From Parapedobacter koreensis (lineage in GTDB: Bacteria; Bacteroidota; Bacteroidia; Sphingobacteriales; Sphingobacteriaceae): a stretch of DNA of 64,000 nt. How positions within the stretch are numbered: position 1 is the first letter of the stretch; every line of letters begins with the position of its first letter. This document shows positions 9,693 to 18,350 of this stretch, in pieces. A program made the translations under genes and the position numbers. The notes beneath the pieces were generated by a model. The model ran no database searches. It saw only the letters and a program-made list of their open reading frames with translations, and was not told the DNA's origin. The DNA is taken from assembly GCF_900109365.1 (NCBI RefSeq), contig NZ_FNZR01000003.1, positions 124,001 to 188,000 of the forward strand, given 5' to 3'.

Positions 9693-9725
9693 TAAACACT
9701 GTTAATAATGAGAACAGTATTAATT
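9693..9725. promoter_or_regulatory. Second candidate TetR operator region (O2 plus a degenerate half)
   Basis: TAAACACTGTTAAT at 9693-9706 matches the reverse complement of O1 at 13 of 14 positions. AACAGTATTAAT at 9714-9725, overlapping the first codons of the TolC-like gene, matches the O1 arm with one mismatch. No TAnnTTTG lies in the 31-bp gap, so these sites may act as a roadblock or joint operator, not at a separate promoter. Confidence 0.55.
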
Positions 9726-11087
9726 AAGTGGTTAGGAATTTGGCTATTAGTAGCCACTGCGATTTCTGGTGGAAATGTATTTGCGCAGGATGCTTTGGCG
9801 GGTTATGTCAGGGAAGGTTTGGGCAGTAATCTTGTACTTAAGCAACGTAATATATCGTTGCAGCGGGCCGACTATGCCTTGAAGATTGCCAAGAGTATGT
9901 TTCTCCCTTCCGTTAATCTGCAGATGGCCTACCAAACCGCGGATGGGGGCCGTAATATCCCGCTACCCATTGGCGATCTGCTTAATCCGGTGTATAGTAC
10001 ACTGAACGAGCTGACCGAATCGAATGATTTTCCACGCATCGAGAATGAAACCATTAATTTCCTTCCGAGAAATTATTACGACGCACACATCCGGACGACC
10101 GTGCCGCTCATCAATACGGATATTGTGCACAACAGACGCATTCAGGAACAGCAGGTACGATTGAGTGAATTGGAGGTGAACACCTATAAACGGGAACTGG
10201 TCAAGGAAATTAAAACTGCTTATTTCAATTACTTGAATGCTCAACAGGCCATCGTGATTTACCAGTCGGCGCTAGAACTGGCCCGGGAAGGAAAGCGCAC
10301 GAATGAGCGGTTGGTCGAAAATGGGAAAGGACTTCCGGCCTACGTACTCCGTTCAGCCAGTGAAGTGGCCGAGGCGGAAGCCAAGCTGCATGATGCTGAG
10401 TTAAAAGCACGCAATGCACAGCTTTATTTCAATAGCCTGCTCAACCGTACGGCAGACGCAGCGATTGATACGGCATTCAACCGCGAGAGTGCCCTGTTGC
10501 AGGTGGCAGACATCCTGGGGCGCAGCAATGGGCCGGTCGGTGAGCGGGAGGAGCTGCAATCCCTGGCTACGGCAATCGATATCCATGAAACCGCGCTCCG
10601 GATGAATAAGCAGTTTGCGGTACCCAAGCTGAATGCGTTCCTAGACCTGGGATCCCAGTCGGAAGGATTCCATTTCAACGGGCAAACACGTTACTATATG
10701 GCGGGATTGCAGCTGGAATTTCCCATTTTCAACGGCAACCGCAATAAATATAACATCCAGCAATCACGGCTCGACCTCCAAGATGCCCAGCTGCAATTGG
10801 AGCAGACACAGCAACAGCTCCAGCTTGCCAGTTCGGTGGCCTACCACAACCTTCAGTCGGCCTGGCAAAGCTACCAATCCTCCAAAAGCCAGTTGGAAGC
10901 TGCCCAAGCCTACCAACGACTCATCACGCGGGGGTACCAAGCCGGGTCGAACAGCTACATCGAGACAGTAGATGCGCGCAATCAATACACGGCTGCCAGC
11001 ATGGCGCTATTGATAAATACCTACCAAGTCCTTTCGGCCGCTGCTGCGCTCGAACGTGAAAATGCAGGTTATCTGCTTATCCAATAA
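9708..11087 (+). CDS. TolC family outer membrane efflux protein
   Basis: 459 aa with an N-terminal signal peptide (LLVATAISGGNVFAQ). Two OEP repeats of long alpha-helical coiled-coil follow, with alternating short beta segments; RRIQEQQVRLSELEVNTYKRELV and the Gln-rich QLEQTQQQLQLA region mark the helical barrel. The product is the trimeric outer-membrane exit duct of a tripartite pump. It comes directly before the adaptor (18 bp gap) and the RND permease, and after tetR, so all pump parts are in one operon. Confidence 0.93.
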   Translation: MRTVLIKWLGIWLLVATAISGGNVFAQDALAGYVREGLGSNLVLKQRNISLQRADYALKIAKSMFLPSVNLQMAYQTADGGRNIPLPIGDLLNPVYSTLNELTESNDFPRIENETINFLPRNYYDAHIRTTVPLINTDIVHNRRIQEQQVRLSELEVNTYKRELVKEIKTAYFNYLNAQQAIVIYQSALELAREGKRTNERLVENGKGLPAYVLRSASEVAEAEAKLHDAELKARNAQLYFNSLLNRTADAAIDTAFNRESALLQVADILGRSNGPVGEREELQSLATAIDIHETALRMNKQFAVPKLNAFLDLGSQSEGFHFNGQTRYYMAGLQLEFPIFNGNRNKYNIQQSRLDLQDAQLQLEQTQQQLQLASSVAYHNLQSAWQSYQSSKSQLEAAQAYQRLITRGYQAGSNSYIETVDARNQYTAASMALLINTYQVLSAAAALERENAGYLLIQ

Positions 11088-11105
11088 TCAAACATTAAAA
11101 AAGAA

Positions 11106-12161
11106 ATGGACATGAACAAGTTCAGAAACATCAGTATAGCCTTGGGCCTTTTGCTGGCCGCATGGGCATGCGGGCATCGGCAACCGGATACGAGTCTGGC
11201 CGATAAGGAAATCATCCCGGTTGTTATTATGCCTTTAGTTTCCAAGGATACGGCACAGTCGGTAAGTGCCACAGGTACGTTTACCACGGACGACGAAACC
11301 GTGCTTTCATTCAAGAATGGCGGTGCCATCCAGCAGATTCAGGTAAAGGAAGGGGATGCATTCAAGCGGGGCCAACTGCTGGCTTCGCTTGAACCCACGG
11401 AAATCAATACCGCGGTGAAGCAGTCGCAGCTCGCACTGGAAAAAGCCGAGCGCGATTACAAACGCGCCCGGCAGCTCTACCTGGATAGTGTGGCCACAAA
11501 AGAACAAATGGAAAATGCACAGACGGCGCTCGAATTGGCTAAGCAGGATGCCGAACGTGCGGCTTATAACCTGGGGCATACCGGTATCCGTGCGGCATTT
11601 GATGGTTATGTGCTGCAACGCCCTGCCAATGCCGGGCAGATTGTTGGCCCCGGTACACCCGTGCTGGTCGTCAGTGGTACGGGTCGTAGTGGCTGGTTGC
11701 TTAAGGTGGGGGTGGGCGACAGGCAATGGGCGGCTATCCAGGTGGGTGATGGTGCTACCGTCACCAGCGACGCCATCGGCAAACCCATACAGGCCGAAGT
11801 ATATCGCAAATCCGAAGGCATAGACCCGCAATCGGGGACGTTCACTATCTATTTGAAGTTGAAACTAGCGGAGGCACCACTCCCTACCTTGGCATCGGGC
11901 ATGTTCGGCAAGGCTGAAATCCGGCTTGCCAGCAAACAAGGGGCTTGGCTTATTCCTTATGAAGCGTTGCTGGATGGTGATGCTGGCAGTGGTTACGTTT
12001 TTGTGACCGACGATGGCAAGATGGCCAGGCGCGTACCTGTGCAGGTGGGCGGCATTCAGAAAGACCACATAATGATTACCCGTGGGCTTGAGCATGCCCA
12101 ATCGCTCATTGTCTCAGGGAGCCCTTATTTGCGCGACGGTTCAGCAATCACGGTAAAATAG
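11106..12161 (+). CDS. RND efflux periplasmic adaptor lipoprotein
   Basis: 351 aa (alternative ATG at 11112). A lipoprotein signal ends at the cysteine in LLLAAWACGHR. The protein has the membrane-fusion layout: lipoyl/barrel-sandwich halves (GGAIQQIQVKEGDAFKRGQLLASL and GHTGIRAAFDGYVLQRPANAGQIV) around an alpha-hairpin (about 95-150), then beta-barrel and membrane-proximal domains. It links the RND permease to the TolC-like protein. Only 6 bp separate it from the permease gene, so coupling is tight. Confidence 0.93.
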   Translation: MDMNKFRNISIALGLLLAAWACGHRQPDTSLADKEIIPVVIMPLVSKDTAQSVSATGTFTTDDETVLSFKNGGAIQQIQVKEGDAFKRGQLLASLEPTEINTAVKQSQLALEKAERDYKRARQLYLDSVATKEQMENAQTALELAKQDAERAAYNLGHTGIRAAFDGYVLQRPANAGQIVGPGTPVLVVSGTGRSGWLLKVGVGDRQWAAIQVGDGATVTSDAIGKPIQAEVYRKSEGIDPQSGTFTIYLKLKLAEAPLPTLASGMFGKAEIRLASKQGAWLIPYEALLDGDAGSGYVFVTDDGKMARRVPVQVGGIQKDHIMITRGLEHAQSLIVSGSPYLRDGSAITVK

Positions 12162-12167
12162 GCAGCC

Positions 12168-15100
12168 ATGGATTTGATCAAATATCCCATAAAGAATTAT
12201 CAGTTTACGCTTATCATGGTATTGATGGTGATAGCCATCGGCGTAAGCAGCATCCTTACCATGCCCAGGGCCGAAGACCCGGAAATGCAGCCGCCCAACT
12301 TTCCCGTGGTAGTTGTCTATCCCGGTACCAACCCAAAGGATATGGAACAGCTGGTCGTAAAACCCATGGAGACCACGCTATACGATCTCGACAACATCAA
12401 GCGCATCCGCACGACTATCCTGAATGGACTTGCCGTATTGTTCGTGGAGTACGAGCACGGTGTCGACTACGATGACAAGTACCAGGAGCTTATCCGGGAG
12501 GTCAGCGCTTTGCGACCACAGTTGCCGGACGAGGTGTATAGCATAGATGTTCAGAAGATAGATCCTACGGGTGTCAATGTCTTGCAAGTGGCGCTGATTT
12601 CAGAAAATGCATCCCGTAAAGTGATGAAGGAGGTTTCCGATGACCTGAAGGAGGAACTGGAAAAGGTAAAGGCGCTCAAGGAAGTCAAGGTAAGCGGTCT
12701 GTCGGACCAACTGATACGGGTGGATGTTGAGCCTGCACGCCTGGCGCAATTGGGTATTCCACTCAATCAGGTTATGCAAGCCATTCAAAGCGAGGGAGCA
12801 AATATCCCCGGTGGTAGTGTGCTTGCCGGTGGCAAAGTGTTCAGCATCAAGACCAGTGGCAACTACCAAAGCATCGAGGGCATCAAGAACACCATTATTT
12901 CCAGCGCGCAGGGAAAAAATATCCTGCTGCGTGATGTTGCTGATATCTATCCTGATTTTGCGCCGGAAACGCACATCACTCGTCTCAATGGCCACCGTGC
13001 GATCTTTGTCAACGCTGCCCAGAAGGCCGGGGAAAACATCAGCCGGACGCAGGAAGCATACATCAACGTGCTTGACGGGTTCAGGGAAAGGCTGCCGGAC
13101 AATATCGATATGGTGTTGCACTTCGACCAAGGCGAAAACGTCAACAAACGGCTCAGCGGCTTGGGTACCGATTTCCTTATTGCCGTTACGCTGGTACTGA
13201 TCACATTGCTGCCCCTAGGTACGCGAGCATCGCTCGTGGTGATGATTGCCGTACCGCTTTCGTTGTCCATGGGCGTCATCGTGCTCAATACGTTTGGCTA
13301 TTCGCTCAACCAGCTGAGTATCGTGGGCTTTGTTGTGGCGCTGGGTTTGGTGGTGGACGATAGCATCGTGGTCGTTGAAAACATCGAGCGATGGATGCGC
13401 GAAGGATTCTCCCGCGTAGAGGCAGCCATTAAAGGCACCCATCAGATCGCGTTGGCCGTGGTAGGATGTACGGCTACGCTGGCCATCGCTTTCATGCCAC
13501 TGATGTTTATGCCCGAAACGGCCGGCGATTTTATCCGAAGCTTACCGATGGCGGTCATCGGATCGGTCATTGCTTCGATGTTGGTCGCGCTGCTCGTCGT
13601 GCCCTTCCTATCAAGCCGATTGCTGAAACCCCATGAAAACCCCGAAGGAAATGCCGTGCTCCGCTGGCTCCAACAGGCTATTCACGGTACTTACGCTGTA
13701 CTGCTGGATAAAGCGCTGAAACGCCCATGGCAGACTGTTGTCGTAGCCGTGGTTATTTTTGGCGGTGCATTGGCGCTTATTCCCGTGGTCGGCTTCAGCT
13801 TATTTCCTGCCTCTGAAAAACCGCAGTTCTTGGTTCGTGTCAATGCTTCTTTACAGGCCAATATCTACGCTACGGATAGCATTGCCCGGCAGTTGGAGGC
13901 CGATCTTGCCGAAATGCCTCAGGTGCAGTATATTGCGTCCAATATAGGCAAAGGCAACCCGCGGATTTACTACAATGTGGAGCAGGCCAATGAGCGGGCG
14001 GATTTCGCTGAGCTATTCGTGCAACTACAGCCGGATACCTCTCCGAAAGAGAAAGAGGCGCTCATTGAGCAGCTCCGGCAACGCTGGACACCCTACTTAG
14101 GTGCGAAAGTGGAGGTGAAGAATTTTGAGCAGGGTGTCCCGGTGATATCACCCGTGGAGGTACGGTTGTTTGGCGAAAATCTCGATACGTTGAAACAATT
14201 GGCCGCACGTGTAGAGACGCTCATGGAGCGTACACCGGGCGCGTTGTACGTGAATAATCCCGTGCGCAATGACAAGACCGACATCCAAGTCGATATCCAT
14301 AGGGATAAGGCGTTGGCATTGGGAGTACCCAGTGCAAATATCGACCGAACGGTACGCATGGTATTGGCTGGCTTTGATGTGACGACCTATACTGATCCCG
14401 ATTCGGATGACGACGACTACCTGGTACGGCTGAGTGTGCCGCGTAGTGCCTATCCCGACTTGTCCGTTTTCGACCGGATTTACGTGGATAATGTGCAGGG
14501 CACAGCTGTGCCATTCAGCCAGTTGGCTACCCTGAAGCTGGTGCCATCGCCGCCTGCGATATACCACATCAATCGTGATCGCACGGTATCGGTCAATTGC
14601 TTCGTAGCCGGAGGCTATACCAATGACGGGGTCATCAGCGATGTCATCCAGCAGATGGATGCGATGCCGTTGCCTACAGGGTACCACTATGAAATGGGGG
14701 GAGAAGTAGAGAGCCGCGAGCAGTCGTTCGGTGGCTTCGGCACGGTCATCCTTATTACGGTTTTTATGTTTATAGCCGTGTTGGTATTGGAATTTAAGAC
14801 CCTACAGAGCACCATGATTGTATTGTCTGTTATTCCATTGGGAATTGTAGGGGCGGTGTTGGCTTTGCTGGCTACGGGCAATACACTTTCCTTTGTGGCC
14901 ACGATAGGCTTGGTAGCACTGGCTGGTATCGAAGTGAAAAACACCATCCTGCTGGTTGATTTTACCAACCAGTTGCGCAGGGAAGGGATGGGCCTCAATG
15001 AAGCGATAGAAAAAGCAGGAGAGATGCGGTTTCTGCCGATTATTCTTACCTCATTGACAGCGATAGGCGGTTTGTTGCCTATTGCTTGGTCAGATAACCC

Positions 15101-15227
15101 ATTGATTTCACCATTGGCCATTGTCATGATCGGCGGACTGATCAGTTCCACGTTACTATCACGGGTGTTCACCCCGGTGGTATACAAACTGATGCCGCCA
15201 AAGGTCGAAAGCATAGAAACGAGTTAA
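12168..15227 (+). CDS. RND efflux permease, HAE1-like
   Basis: 1019 aa, full length for AcrB/MexF-type permeases. Twelve TM segments in the 1+6+5 arrangement with two large periplasmic loops. The proton-relay Asp pair is in LGLVVDDSIVVVENIER, and the matching TM10 lysine is in GIEVKNTILLVDF, so the pump should be active. The C-terminus is slightly short compared with AcrB. Substrate not predictable from sequence; drugs, bile-like detergents, dyes or solvents are typical. Last gene of the tetR operon. Confidence 0.95.
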   Translation: MDLIKYPIKNYQFTLIMVLMVIAIGVSSILTMPRAEDPEMQPPNFPVVVVYPGTNPKDMEQLVVKPMETTLYDLDNIKRIRTTILNGLAVLFVEYEHGVDYDDKYQELIREVSALRPQLPDEVYSIDVQKIDPTGVNVLQVALISENASRKVMKEVSDDLKEELEKVKALKEVKVSGLSDQLIRVDVEPARLAQLGIPLNQVMQAIQSEGANIPGGSVLAGGKVFSIKTSGNYQSIEGIKNTIISSAQGKNILLRDVADIYPDFAPETHITRLNGHRAIFVNAAQKAGENISRTQEAYINVLDGFRERLPDNIDMVLHFDQGENVNKRLSGLGTDFLIAVTLVLITLLPLGTRASLVVMIAVPLSLSMGVIVLNTFGYSLNQLSIVGFVVALGLVVDDSIVVVENIERWMREGFSRVEAAIKGTHQIALAVVGCTATLAIAFMPLMFMPETAGDFIRSLPMAVIGSVIASMLVALLVVPFLSSRLLKPHENPEGNAVLRWLQQAIHGTYAVLLDKALKRPWQTVVVAVVIFGGALALIPVVGFSLFPASEKPQFLVRVNASLQANIYATDSIARQLEADLAEMPQVQYIASNIGKGNPRIYYNVEQANERADFAELFVQLQPDTSPKEKEALIEQLRQRWTPYLGAKVEVKNFEQGVPVISPVEVRLFGENLDTLKQLAARVETLMERTPGALYVNNPVRNDKTDIQVDIHRDKALALGVPSANIDRTVRMVLAGFDVTTYTDPDSDDDDYLVRLSVPRSAYPDLSVFDRIYVDNVQGTAVPFSQLATLKLVPSPPAIYHINRDRTVSVNCFVAGGYTNDGVISDVIQQMDAMPLPTGYHYEMGGEVESREQSFGGFGTVILITVFMFIAVLVLEFKTLQSTMIVLSVIPLGIVGAVLALLATGNTLSFVATIGLVALAGIEVKNTILLVDFTNQLRREGMGLNEAIEKAGEMRFLPIILTSLTAIGGLLPIAWSDNPLISPLAIVMIGGLISSTLLSRVFTPVVYKLMPPKVESIETS

Positions 15228-15361
15228 TGGTACATCTGGCACGTATTTTATTAAATCCGGCGTTCGGACCAAGGCGTTTAATTAATTATTATTGGAAAAA
15301 ATAACTGATTTTCAATAAATTATATTTACATTTACGCTTTATTTAATAAAATCAATAACTA

Positions 15362-15553
15362 ATGTCAACAGGAGTAGTAAAATTCTTCAACGAAACCAAG
15401 GGTTTCGGATTCATCACACCCAACGACGGTGGACGTGAAATTTTTGTTCATTCGTCAGGCTTGAAAGACCGTATCCGCGAGAATGATGAGGTTTCGTATG
15501 AAGTAGAGCAGGGTCAAAAGGGATTGAATGCTGTAAATGTCAAGGTGGTATAA
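15362..15553 (+). CDS. Cold-shock domain protein (CspA family)
   Basis: 63 aa, one cold-shock domain. RNP1 is KGFGFITP and RNP2 is IFVHSS, both intact. It is a single-stranded nucleic-acid chaperone. The AT-rich 134-bp upstream region would give an unstructured leader, as is usual for csp genes; two overlapping TAnnTTTA near-consensus -7 boxes lie at 15321-15334. It is followed by a good intrinsic terminator, so it is monocistronic. Confidence 0.95.
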   Translation: MSTGVVKFFNETKGFGFITPNDGGREIFVHSSGLKDRIRENDEVSYEVEQGQKGLNAVNVKVV

Positions 15554-15574
15554 AACGCTTCTTTAGATATTTTG

Positions 15575-15604
15575 AAGGCCGCTTATTAAAGTGGCCTTTT
15601 TCAT
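15575..15604 (+). terminator. Intrinsic terminator after the cold-shock gene
   Basis: AAGGCCGCTT and AAGTGGCCTT form a 10-bp stem (one G-U pair) with a short AT loop, followed by a T-run. It lies 21 bp after the stop codon and isolates the cold-shock gene from the KAS III gene. Confidence 0.85.
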
Positions 15605-15669
15605 TTTGCAATCACTGACCCAACAATTAACAATTTTATAGCTAGCTTGTTGGCATTAATAATATATGC

Positions 15670-16752
15670 ATGAAATACAAAAAATCCATCATTATAGGTA
15701 GCGGCAGTTACCTTCCTACGCGTAAGGTAACCAATGAAGATTTCATGGGGCATGTTTTTTTTGACCAGGATAGGGTTCGTCTCCCCAACAAAAACGAAGA
15801 TATCATCAACAAGTTTGAACAAATCACCGGTATCAGGGAAAGACGGTATGTAACTGATGATTTGGTTGCTTCCGATATCGCTTTTTTTGCGGCTGAGAAA
15901 GCTTTAATATCGTCAAATACCGACAGGGAAACGCTTGATTATATTATTGTAGCTCATAATTTTGGGGATATCCGCGAGGACAACCCGAGAAGTGAATTTG
16001 TGCCGGCCCTTGCATCACGTGTAAAACACCGATTGGGCATTGCAAATCCCAAAACGGTGACCTACGATTTATCTTTCGGGTGTGCGGGTTGGTTACAAGG
16101 CGTCATCCAAGCGGATTATTATATCCGTTCTGGACAAGCAGCCAATGTGATGATCATCGGTGCCGAGACACTTTCACGAATATGCGACCCGCATGATCGG
16201 GACAGTATGATTTATGCGGATGGCGCAGGGGCGATCATCCTCTCTGCCGTTGAAACGACGGAACGCGTGGGCATATTGGAACATGAAGCGCAGTCCTATA
16301 CGAATGAACTCGCCTTCGTGCTTGAAATGGGCAAATCCAATAATCCTGGATACAGCGGAGATCGATTATTTCTCAAGATGCAGGGACGAAAGCTTTATGA
16401 ACAAGCGCTCAGAATTGTGCCTGCTATCATCAAAGAATGCATGGATAAAGCCCAACTATCCATTGATGAAGTGGATAATGTATTGATACATCAAGCGAAC
16501 AATAAAATGGATGAGGCCATACTACGGGAACTCTACGGTTTGTACGGCAGAAAATACGCGCCAGCGGGTATAATGCCCATGACCATATCCTGGTTGGGCA
16601 ACAGCTCGGTCGCTACGCTACCCACCTTGTATAATCTCTTGGTTTCCGAAAAGATTGAAGGTTATACCTTGAAGAAGGGAAGTATCGTTGTATTTGCCGC
16701 GGTTGGTGCCGGCGTTAATATCAACGCTTTGGTATATCGCGTACCGGATTAG
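15670..16752 (+). CDS. 3-oxoacyl-ACP synthase III family protein
   Basis: 360 aa, thiolase fold. The Cys-His-Asn triad of KAS III is present: Cys138 in DLSFGCAGW, His274 in LIHQANNKM and Asn311 in WLGNSSVATLP. It condenses an acyl-CoA starter with malonyl-ACP in type II fatty acid or related synthesis. It is somewhat longer than FabH (about 320 aa) and is not beside fab genes, so it may be a paralogue with a special starter unit. A 7-bp inverted repeat (CCAACAA 15620-15626 / TTGTTGG 15647-15653) just upstream could be an operator. Confidence 0.9.
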   Translation: MKYKKSIIIGSGSYLPTRKVTNEDFMGHVFFDQDRVRLPNKNEDIINKFEQITGIRERRYVTDDLVASDIAFFAAEKALISSNTDRETLDYIIVAHNFGDIREDNPRSEFVPALASRVKHRLGIANPKTVTYDLSFGCAGWLQGVIQADYYIRSGQAANVMIIGAETLSRICDPHDRDSMIYADGAGAIILSAVETTERVGILEHEAQSYTNELAFVLEMGKSNNPGYSGDRLFLKMQGRKLYEQALRIVPAIIKECMDKAQLSIDEVDNVLIHQANNKMDEAILRELYGLYGRKYAPAGIMPMTISWLGNSSVATLPTLYNLLVSEKIEGYTLKKGSIVVFAAVGAGVNINALVYRVPD

Positions 16753-16805
16753 TTCTTTTGCCTCCTGAATAAGGTAACTCCATGCTATTGAGGTGGATAC
16801 GGCTG

Positions 16806-16970
16806 TTATTTGTTCTTCTTAGTTTGTCCGGTCCGTACTCCTCCTGCGTTAGGCAAGCCTTGGTGTCTTTTTTGCGTTTTGGTATCCCTGAATGTCTTAT
16901 CAGCGGTTGTATTTCCCATTTCCATGTTGCGGCTTTTGTCTTGTGTGCCTGTTATGTTCTTCTTATTCAT
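16806..16970 (-). CDS. Small basic hydrophilic protein, hypothetical (54 aa)
   Basis: This short reverse-strand frame fills most of the otherwise empty 16753-17051 interval. It starts at an ATG (16970) preceded by GGAGG four bases away, an unusually good Shine-Dalgarno for this phylum, and ends with TAA at 16806-16808. The 54 residues contain 9 Lys and 4 Arg against 4 acidic residues, many Thr, Asn and Gln, no hydrophobic helix and a lysine-rich C-terminus (QTKKNK). That suggests a disordered nucleic-acid-binding or stress-type protein. It follows the AI-2E permease gene on the same strand. I recognise no family; plus-strand frames here look like its shadow. Confidence 0.6.
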   Translation of the reverse strand: MNKKNITGTQDKSRNMEMGNTTADKTFRDTKTQKRHQGLPNAGGVRTGQTKKNK

Positions 16971-17051
16971 GGCGCCTCCATATGTGTTTCTTACATAACA
17001 GTAAATCCGTGCGATTGTTCGGGGTTTTAGTAACTCCGTATGGTAGCTCTC

Positions 17052-18251
17052 CTATGGCCGCGCCGCCTCATCTGGATCGTCGGTCGCTTTTTCCTCGTCC
17101 GCTTTGAATTTGCGTTCCTTCGCTTCCAGCAAATCCCGAAGATTCCAGCGCTTAAGCAAGATTTTCGTTGAGTACCGTTTCAGATGGTATTTTTCCGGTT
17201 CACCGATGAGAAATCCAAAGGCATTCATGGAAGGGATCGCGTCGAACAATACCTTAATGGTGGCCGTGAGCGGCAGTGCCAGGATTAATCCGGCGAGCCC
17301 GAAAAGCATTCCACCCAATAAGATGGATATGATGGCCATCAATGGATTGATACTGACTTTTCCACCCACAATGTTTGGAGTGATGAGGTTGCCCTCCAAA
17401 AATTGCACCACTTGGAACCATGCGATAACGCCTAAGGCATACCACGTGCTGTCTTTGGTGGCCAGTGCAAAGAGGGCGGGCAGGATGGAACCAATAGCGA
17501 TACCAATGTACGGAAGCAGCATCAGCAGCGATGCCAATGTGCCGAAAAACCAGGCATATTGAATGCCCAAGACCAATAATCCCACCGTATTCAAGATGGC
17601 TACGATACCCATTACCGTCACCAAGCCAAGCAGGTAGCTCTGCACCACGGTGTAAATTTTGTTAAGTGTGGTGTGAACGCGCTCTTGGGGCGTTGATTTA
17701 AATGCGCGAAAGAAAAATTCACGGAAGAATACCCGGTAATACAACAAGAAGAATGAAAACAGCGGGACAAGCACCGTCCCGGCGAGCAAATTGCCAATGG
17801 AGCCAAAGGCGGCTGTGACATAAGAAGCCGCGTTGGATAGGATTTGATTGGCTTGACCCCGTAATCGTTCGACAACTTCTGTGGGTTCCAACCCAAAGCT
17901 ATCCTGTAGCCATTTCTGTATGGTATCAAAAATGGCGAGGAACTTCGTTTGCATTTCGGTGCCATCCCTGCCGATGATGATGACTTGGTGGATAATGAAC
18001 CAGACCAATCCCGATAGGATAGCAATGGCCAAAATAACAGCAAGCAAAGCCGAAAAGGCTTTTCCCAAGCGCAAGCGCTCCAGAAAACGTGCTACGGGGT
18101 ACAAGGAAATGGCGATGAGTATGGAAAACATGAGTGGCAACAGCACACTTTGCAAGACATACATCAGTGCAATGATGAACGCCAACGAGACGAGCGTTGC
18201 GGCCAGTTCCAGGGCATACGGACGTTTGGTAGGGGTAGGTGTTTCTTGCAT
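17052..18251 (-). CDS. AI-2E family transporter (PF01594)
   Basis: 399 aa. About eight TM segments with the family's periplasmic region between helices (IIGRDGTEMQTKFLAIFDTIQKWL) and the conserved GxxxGLxGxxLALPLTATIKV near the C-terminus. The tail is charged and cytoplasmic (KERKFKADEEKATDD). Members include TqsA-like exporters and Na+/H+ antiporters; the substrate cannot be told. It lies 99 bp downstream of rnr on the same strand, with no recognisable terminator between them. Confidence 0.9.
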   Translation of the reverse strand: MQETPTPTKRPYALELAATLVSLAFIIALMYVLQSVLLPLMFSILIAISLYPVARFLERLRLGKAFSALLAVILAIAILSGLVWFIIHQVIIIGRDGTEMQTKFLAIFDTIQKWLQDSFGLEPTEVVERLRGQANQILSNAASYVTAAFGSIGNLLAGTVLVPLFSFFLLYYRVFFREFFFRAFKSTPQERVHTTLNKIYTVVQSYLLGLVTVMGIVAILNTVGLLVLGIQYAWFFGTLASLLMLLPYIGIAIGSILPALFALATKDSTWYALGVIAWFQVVQFLEGNLITPNIVGGKVSINPLMAIISILLGGMLFGLAGLILALPLTATIKVLFDAIPSMNAFGFLIGEPEKYHLKRYSTKILLKRWNLRDLLEAKERKFKADEEKATDDPDEAARP

Positions 18252-18350
18252 ACGATTGAAAATGAGTTATTGTTTTGGATTACGTGTTGGAAACAAAAAT
18301 CTGAAATGAAACAAAAATTCCCCAAAAAGGTTTGCGTTGGCACTGTTTTA

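Noticed and set aside
16782-17030. Plus-strand cysteine-rich 82-codon ORF
   Set aside because: Antisense to the better supported 54-aa minus-strand gene with a GGAGG signal.
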